DNA of 64,000 nt, taken from Strigops habroptila. Lineage: Eukaryota > Chordata > Aves > Psittaciformes > Psittacidae. Made by a program: the position numbers and the translations under genes. The notes beneath the pieces are model-generated. The model ran no database searches and was not told the origin of the DNA. It saw nothing but the letters and a program-made list of their open reading frames with translations. How positions within the stretch are numbered: position 1 is the first letter of the stretch; every line of letters begins with the position of its first letter. The stretch is taken from positions 6,340,906 through 6,404,905 of the forward strand of contig NC_044290.2 of assembly GCF_004027225.2 (NCBI RefSeq), given 5' to 3'. Below are positions 59,601-64,000 of the stretch, one piece after another.

Positions 59601-62600
59601 GATTTGTTTTCTGCAGCCGATCCCTGATTTTTCTCACTGCTGCTGTTCCCGCAGCCTGGAGGATCCCGTGGGAAGCGAGGGGAGAGCAGGCAGTGGGGAC
59701 AGAGCGCACTGGCTGGGCTGTTCAGCTCTCCCTGCTGGTTTTGGTAGTGGTTGTGTCTCACTTATTCCTGGTCCCATGGGATGGGGCAGGTGATGCCGGC
59801 ATGGCCGGAGCTGCTCTTCTCCAGAGTGAACTCTCTGTAAACCTGCTGCTTAGTCCAACTTTGCTGTGTTGAGGTGCAAACTGTCTCAGGCTCTCCATGC
59901 CTTTTCCAGGACTTGGGTTCAGGTTCATCCTTTCCATTGCCTGAGGGATAGATTTGATCATGAGCCTTCCAGAGCAAGACCAAGGCCAGCTGGGGCCCTG
60001 TTCTGCTCAGTCTCGCTTGGGTACAAAGGTTGTGCAGCACAGGGGGTCTGGAACCATCCCATAAGATGTCTCAGGCTGCATTGCAGGGCAGAGTCCCCAT
60101 TGCAGGTCTGAGTGCGGTGGGAGCTGCAGACTGGCCGGAGGTCCAGCAGATGCAATAACCCAAGAGGATGCTGCATCCCAATCCTCAGGCTAGGGTCCAT
60201 CCTTAAAAATACTTACTGAAAGCACAGGTTTCTGTAGAGGTGAGCAACCTTCTCTGTTTTGTGGGAAGCACAAGCTGTCCTATCCCCTCCAAAGGCATAT
60301 CCAGGCCAGGGAGCACGGAAGGGAAAGCTGCCAGAGCACAAGATGGGAGTGAAGCAGGAAGCTGCTTGCCAATCCCTGGCATGGGGCGCTCTCACCTTGT
60401 CCCAGGACCAGCTAATGAACCTTTGAGATTTGGCCTCCTCCTCTCTTCCAGTTTGTTCCCATTCAGCTTTTATAGCCAGTAAATTGGAGGTGTTCAGGGC
60501 TGGTTGATCTGAGAGCTGTGCTGGTGGAGGAAGGGCTGGAGGAGAATGGAATGGGATGGGATAGATGGGATGGGAGGTAGTTGTTCAACAGCACCTTTTC
60601 TGAGCCAAATCTTCCCATTGCAAGAAAGGGTCTGGAGGCAGTGGAGGTTTTTCCCTCTGCTGGGATGGTGCTGGGAGATGTGTCTCTTTTGGCTTGGTGA
60701 TGGGATCCTGCCTCCCTTATCATCTCCAAGGCAGCTCTTGGCTTTGGTCATCACCTGTGTGCAGGAAGGGATGCAGTGCAGAGCCTTTGTCTCTCTCTGC
60801 CTCGGTTTTAGGGCAGGTGCCTTCCCTTGCTGACCAGGCAGTGGATCCCGGTGCTGCCGTGCTGGGCTCTGGTGGGTGAGTGGCAGCAGCTCTAATTATG
60901 CCTGAATTCCACTGAACCACAAGTGAAATCCGCAGAAATACAGAAAGTAAACAGCTCAGGGCCCAAATTCCTGGCTCTTTGGGGAACCTTCCACTAGGAA
61001 AAGGCTGTGAGCTGCTAACAAACAGTCTGCTTCTCCCCCAGCCTGCTTGTGTGGGGACCCCCTGGACCGGGCGGGATGCAACCACAGTGCTGTGGGGACA
61101 GTGCCGGGAACCCTGTGGAGCTTGGCTGGCTTCATGCCTCGGAGAAGCTGGGATAAAAGCTCTTCTTGGGGTTCTTTATTCCTCTGCTGCTCACATCCAC
61201 CAAACAGAGGGGTTTTAATCTCTTTCTTGCAGACCGTGAGAACAGTTGTCCAGGATGCTGCAGTGACCTTTGCTGCACAGATAGGGGATAGGAAAATGAC
61301 ACTGGGAGCTGGGATCCCTGCCCTGAGGCTCTGCTTGCCCCGACTTCGGGTACTGGAGGGTGCAGAGGCGGTGGCAAAGGGCTGAGCAGCCCTTACCCAT
61401 CCCTCCTGGGCGCTGGCAGGGGCTGTTGCACGCATGCTGTAGGTCCTGGGGAAGATGCTGTCCCCTTAGTGTGTCCCCTGGCATGGCTTTGACTGTCTCT
61501 GGGCGTGAGCATCTCTCATGCTTACCCCGTCACGTCTGCTCACCAGCCTGGTGTGAACCCCTGGGTTTTCCTCAGTGCCATGCTGACCCTCAGCAGCTCT
61601 GCTTGGGGCTGTGACAGTGACACGGAGCTCCACAGACATCTGGAGCCCTGCTGCCCTGTCTGTGTGTTGGCTTTGTCCCTGGCAGCTGGGCTGTTGGCAG
61701 CCTGGGACCTGAAATGGTGGTAAATCTGGGTGAGGAGGACCAAGATGCACACATAAATGCGCCGGGATATTTTGGGGATGCTCCCCATGGGAGAAGCCCA
61801 GCTTTCCCGGGAAACATCCCCCTGCTGGACCCACTCTCCCACCCACATGTGGCTGATTCCCAGCAATCCCTTCCCCTCTAGCTAGGGACAGTCCCGGTGC
61901 CTCCTGACCTCAAAGCCCCACGGGGCAGCTCTGGTTCCCTCAGCCTCTGCCTGCGGGTCAGGCCTTTCTCTGGCTCTCCTCCAAGGTTTCAGAGCAGCTC
62001 TCAGAGAAGTAAAACCATAAAGTTTGCCCCAGCTGGAGCAGAACCCACAGTGGCTGGCTTGGGAGGCGAGTGCTGGACCCGATGGGTATTTATAATGCAG
62101 CAATGAGGTTAAAAATAACAGAAATTTAAGCTCCGGAAGCTTTTTTTCAGAGGATAAAAAGCTTTTGCTTTGGTGTTCGGGTGCCAGGGCTAGTGCTGGC
62201 CATCCTCCATCCCTGACGTCCCTGTGCTGTGTCCCTCAGGGCTCTGCGGGTCCTTTCCTCCTGATGTGTTGGGTCCTGTTTTGTGGCCGTAGGGGTCATC
62301 CTTGTTCCCAGAGGGAGCAGGGATGCTGTGGGAAACCCTGAAAACTGTGTAGTGCCCATTGGGTGCTGCAGGGGCGAGCGGAGAGAAGCAGAGTGGGCTC
62401 CAGCACCCAGAGCCCCTTCAAAGCCACCTGGGGGGGTTCTGCAGTGTGCCTGGCTCCCCTCACTCCCTGGGACAGAGGTTGCAGGATGGGAGGAGGATGC
62501 TCCCAGTGTCCAGCTTTTGGGAGCTGGTCTCTGCTGAGTGTGTTCCTGGCACAGCAGCTTTGCACGAGGAGAGCCAAAGGGGCTGGTTTGCCATACAAAA

Positions 62601-63654
62601 GCCCAGAGCTGTTTGGTGACACAGCATCCCCTGTGACCTCCTCTTGCAGCTGAGACACAAACCTCCACAAACCCCTGCGCAGGCACGTTTTGTGCCGTCG
62701 ATGTCTTATTTTGGTTTGGCTCAAACCTCTTCCCTGTTGACACAGCGGCAGCTCTGCTCGAGCTGCTGGGCCTGAGCAGGGGTGACCTTTCCTGTGTTTG
62801 CTGTCTGGGCTCAGGATCCAGCCGTGCTTCAGGCTGTGGCAATGCAGCCCCCAGTGAAGCTGGTGGGTGATGGCAGAGATGTTTCCCTGCTTGGAACTGG
62901 CACTCAATGGGTCCAAAGCCACCTTTCCCTTCTCATTTCTGTCCTCCTGGCTTTTAGCTCCTCTCCTCAGACCCAATTGAGTCTTGTCTCCCTGATGCAG
63001 AACGGTGCTGGGGGCTGCGCTACTCCTGCACTCACTCCTTGGAGCTGGGACAGGATGGAAGTAGTGCGTCTCCATCCCAGGGACCCAGCAGGGGGTATGT
63101 TTCCCAGTGGAGGGCTAAAGGGAAAGGGCTGATCTATCCCATCTCATCTAGTTCATCCCATCTAGATCATCCCATATTATCTATTTGCATAGCTGCTGGC
63201 AATATAACCCCCTTATCTCAGGAAAAATATCCCCTCTTTAGGAGACAACTTCAAGGGTTAACCTCATGGTTGCATCCTGGGGCGTCTGTCCCCAGCCCTG
63301 GACCGAGGGGAGGTGTGGGGCACCCAGTTATGTGTCCTGCCTTCCTGGGTGGAGGAGAGCATCCTCCTGCCTGGCTGGGACCCGCCATGTGTCACTCTGC
63401 CTGGTACAAGTTTTGGGGGCTGGAGCTGGCAGGTACATGGTGCTTTGGCATCATCTGTAGCCGAGCAAAGCGAGGTACAGATGGGAACTGGAGATGAGCT
63501 GGAGGCCCCGCCTGTGGCAGTGGTTCCTGTGGGATTCATGTGGATTTGCCTGTCTGGTTCTAGGTAGCAAAAGCGATGTGTTAAATCCTTTGGGGGCTGT
63601 GCCAGAGCATCCCCGGCCCCTCTCTTCCCACTAAGCCCAAGCAGCACATGAGCC

Positions 63655-63960
63655 CAAACTTTGGCATTTATTGTCCCCTATGAAGCGAACTGACTAATGT
63701 TACTTTTTGGCTAAGTCTTACCGAGAAGTCCTCGAGGGCAAAATGTAACGGGGTCACAGGAGGGTTTAATTCGGAACGTTGTCCTTCAAGGGAAGGAAAA
63801 GTCAGACAAGAAGTTTTAAACATCTTTACAAAAATATCCACATGTGCTCAGTGCAAAACTCACCGTCTTTACCTAATTTAGAAAATGACTTTATATGGAG
63901 AAAGATTTAACGCTGCTCCATGGAGGGGAAGAATAATGAATACGTCTGTACCAAATCGCG
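63655..63960. other. AT-rich island near the window end
   Basis: The last 300 bases change from G-rich to AT-rich, complex sequence (ACTTTGGCATTTATTG, CTAATGTTACTTTTTGG, TTACCTAATTTAG). No exon of CACNA1G is readable in it. It could be a conserved intronic element or the approach to exon 2. Confidence 0.25.
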
Positions 63961-64000
63961 CTGTCAGCCAAAGATCTCCAAGTGCTTTCGAAAGGGTTGG

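Larger units (their letters stand above)
36614..64000 (+). other. CACNA1G intron 1 (incomplete), no exon seen
   Basis: At least 27.4 kb of intron continues past the window end. I looked for an exon continuing WFERIS...NCVTLGMF and found none on the + strand. Other open frames lack family resemblance. The intron carries a tiny CR1 tail (43291-43343), an AT-rich palindrome (49260-49380), microsatellites (46607-46624, 49016-49063) and AT-rich islands at about 37870-38290, 38560-38870, 40940-41130, 44560-44860, 53400-53650 and 63655-63960. These islands are candidates for intronic enhancers on composition only; the rest is unremarkable GC-rich sequence. Confidence 0.7.

Noticed and set aside
1-64000. 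CRISPR array, phage, plasmid or bacterial operon
   Set aside because: Intron-bearing vertebrate genes throughout; the short tandem arrays have no spacer pattern and no cas-like genes.

Overview
The window is vertebrate nuclear DNA, most likely from a bird. It holds intron-rich genes with GT-AG junctions. The few interspersed repeats I can identify are 5'-truncated CR1 LINEs of the avian/reptilian type, introns are short and the promoter is a CpG island. Three genes lie head-to-tail on the + strand: EPN3 (complete coding region), SPATA20 (complete coding region) and CACNA1G (first coding exon only). The order and orientation match what I recall of human 17q21.33 (EPN3 - SPATA20 - CACNA1G), which supports the orthology calls. 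I cannot name the species.

Layout. 1-1573: 5' flank and leader intron of EPN3, nothing firm. 1587-7800: EPN3, nine coding exons, 641 aa, with an antisense CR1 fragment in the last intron. 7801 to about 8380: EPN3 3' UTR with a 19-base G run and a poly(A) signal. About 8380-8532: a GC-rich spacer with a 28-bp tandem repeat that must hold or adjoin the SPATA20 promoter. 8533-17288: SPATA20, sixteen coding exons, 760 aa, poly(A) signal 33 nt after the stop. About 17345-34900: intergenic DNA with no coding signal. It contains a long imperfect hairpin, a regular 23-bp minisatellite and several AT-rich islands that could be conserved regulatory elements. About 34900-37100: CpG-island promoter of CACNA1G. 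36372-36613: CACNA1G coding exon 1 (residues 1-80 and part of 81), ending at a perfect U12-type (minor spliceosome) donor. 36614-64000: CACNA1G intron 1, which runs beyond the window; I found no exon 2.

The genes are not functionally linked as far as is known. EPN3 is a clathrin/ubiquitin endocytic adaptor, SPATA20 a thioredoxin-fold/six-hairpin protein with a mitochondrial-like leader, and CACNA1G the pore subunit of the Cav3.1 T-type calcium channel. They are neighbours by conserved synteny. I see no operon, CRISPR array, phage or new multi-gene system. The best leads are the U12 donor with a competing U2 donor 28 nt away, the upstream ORFs of CACNA1G, the hairpin at 17592-17709, the 23-bp minisatellite, and the tight EPN3-SPATA20 junction. 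Exon boundaries were set by hand from splice consensus, reading phase and remembered human proteins; no alignment was run.
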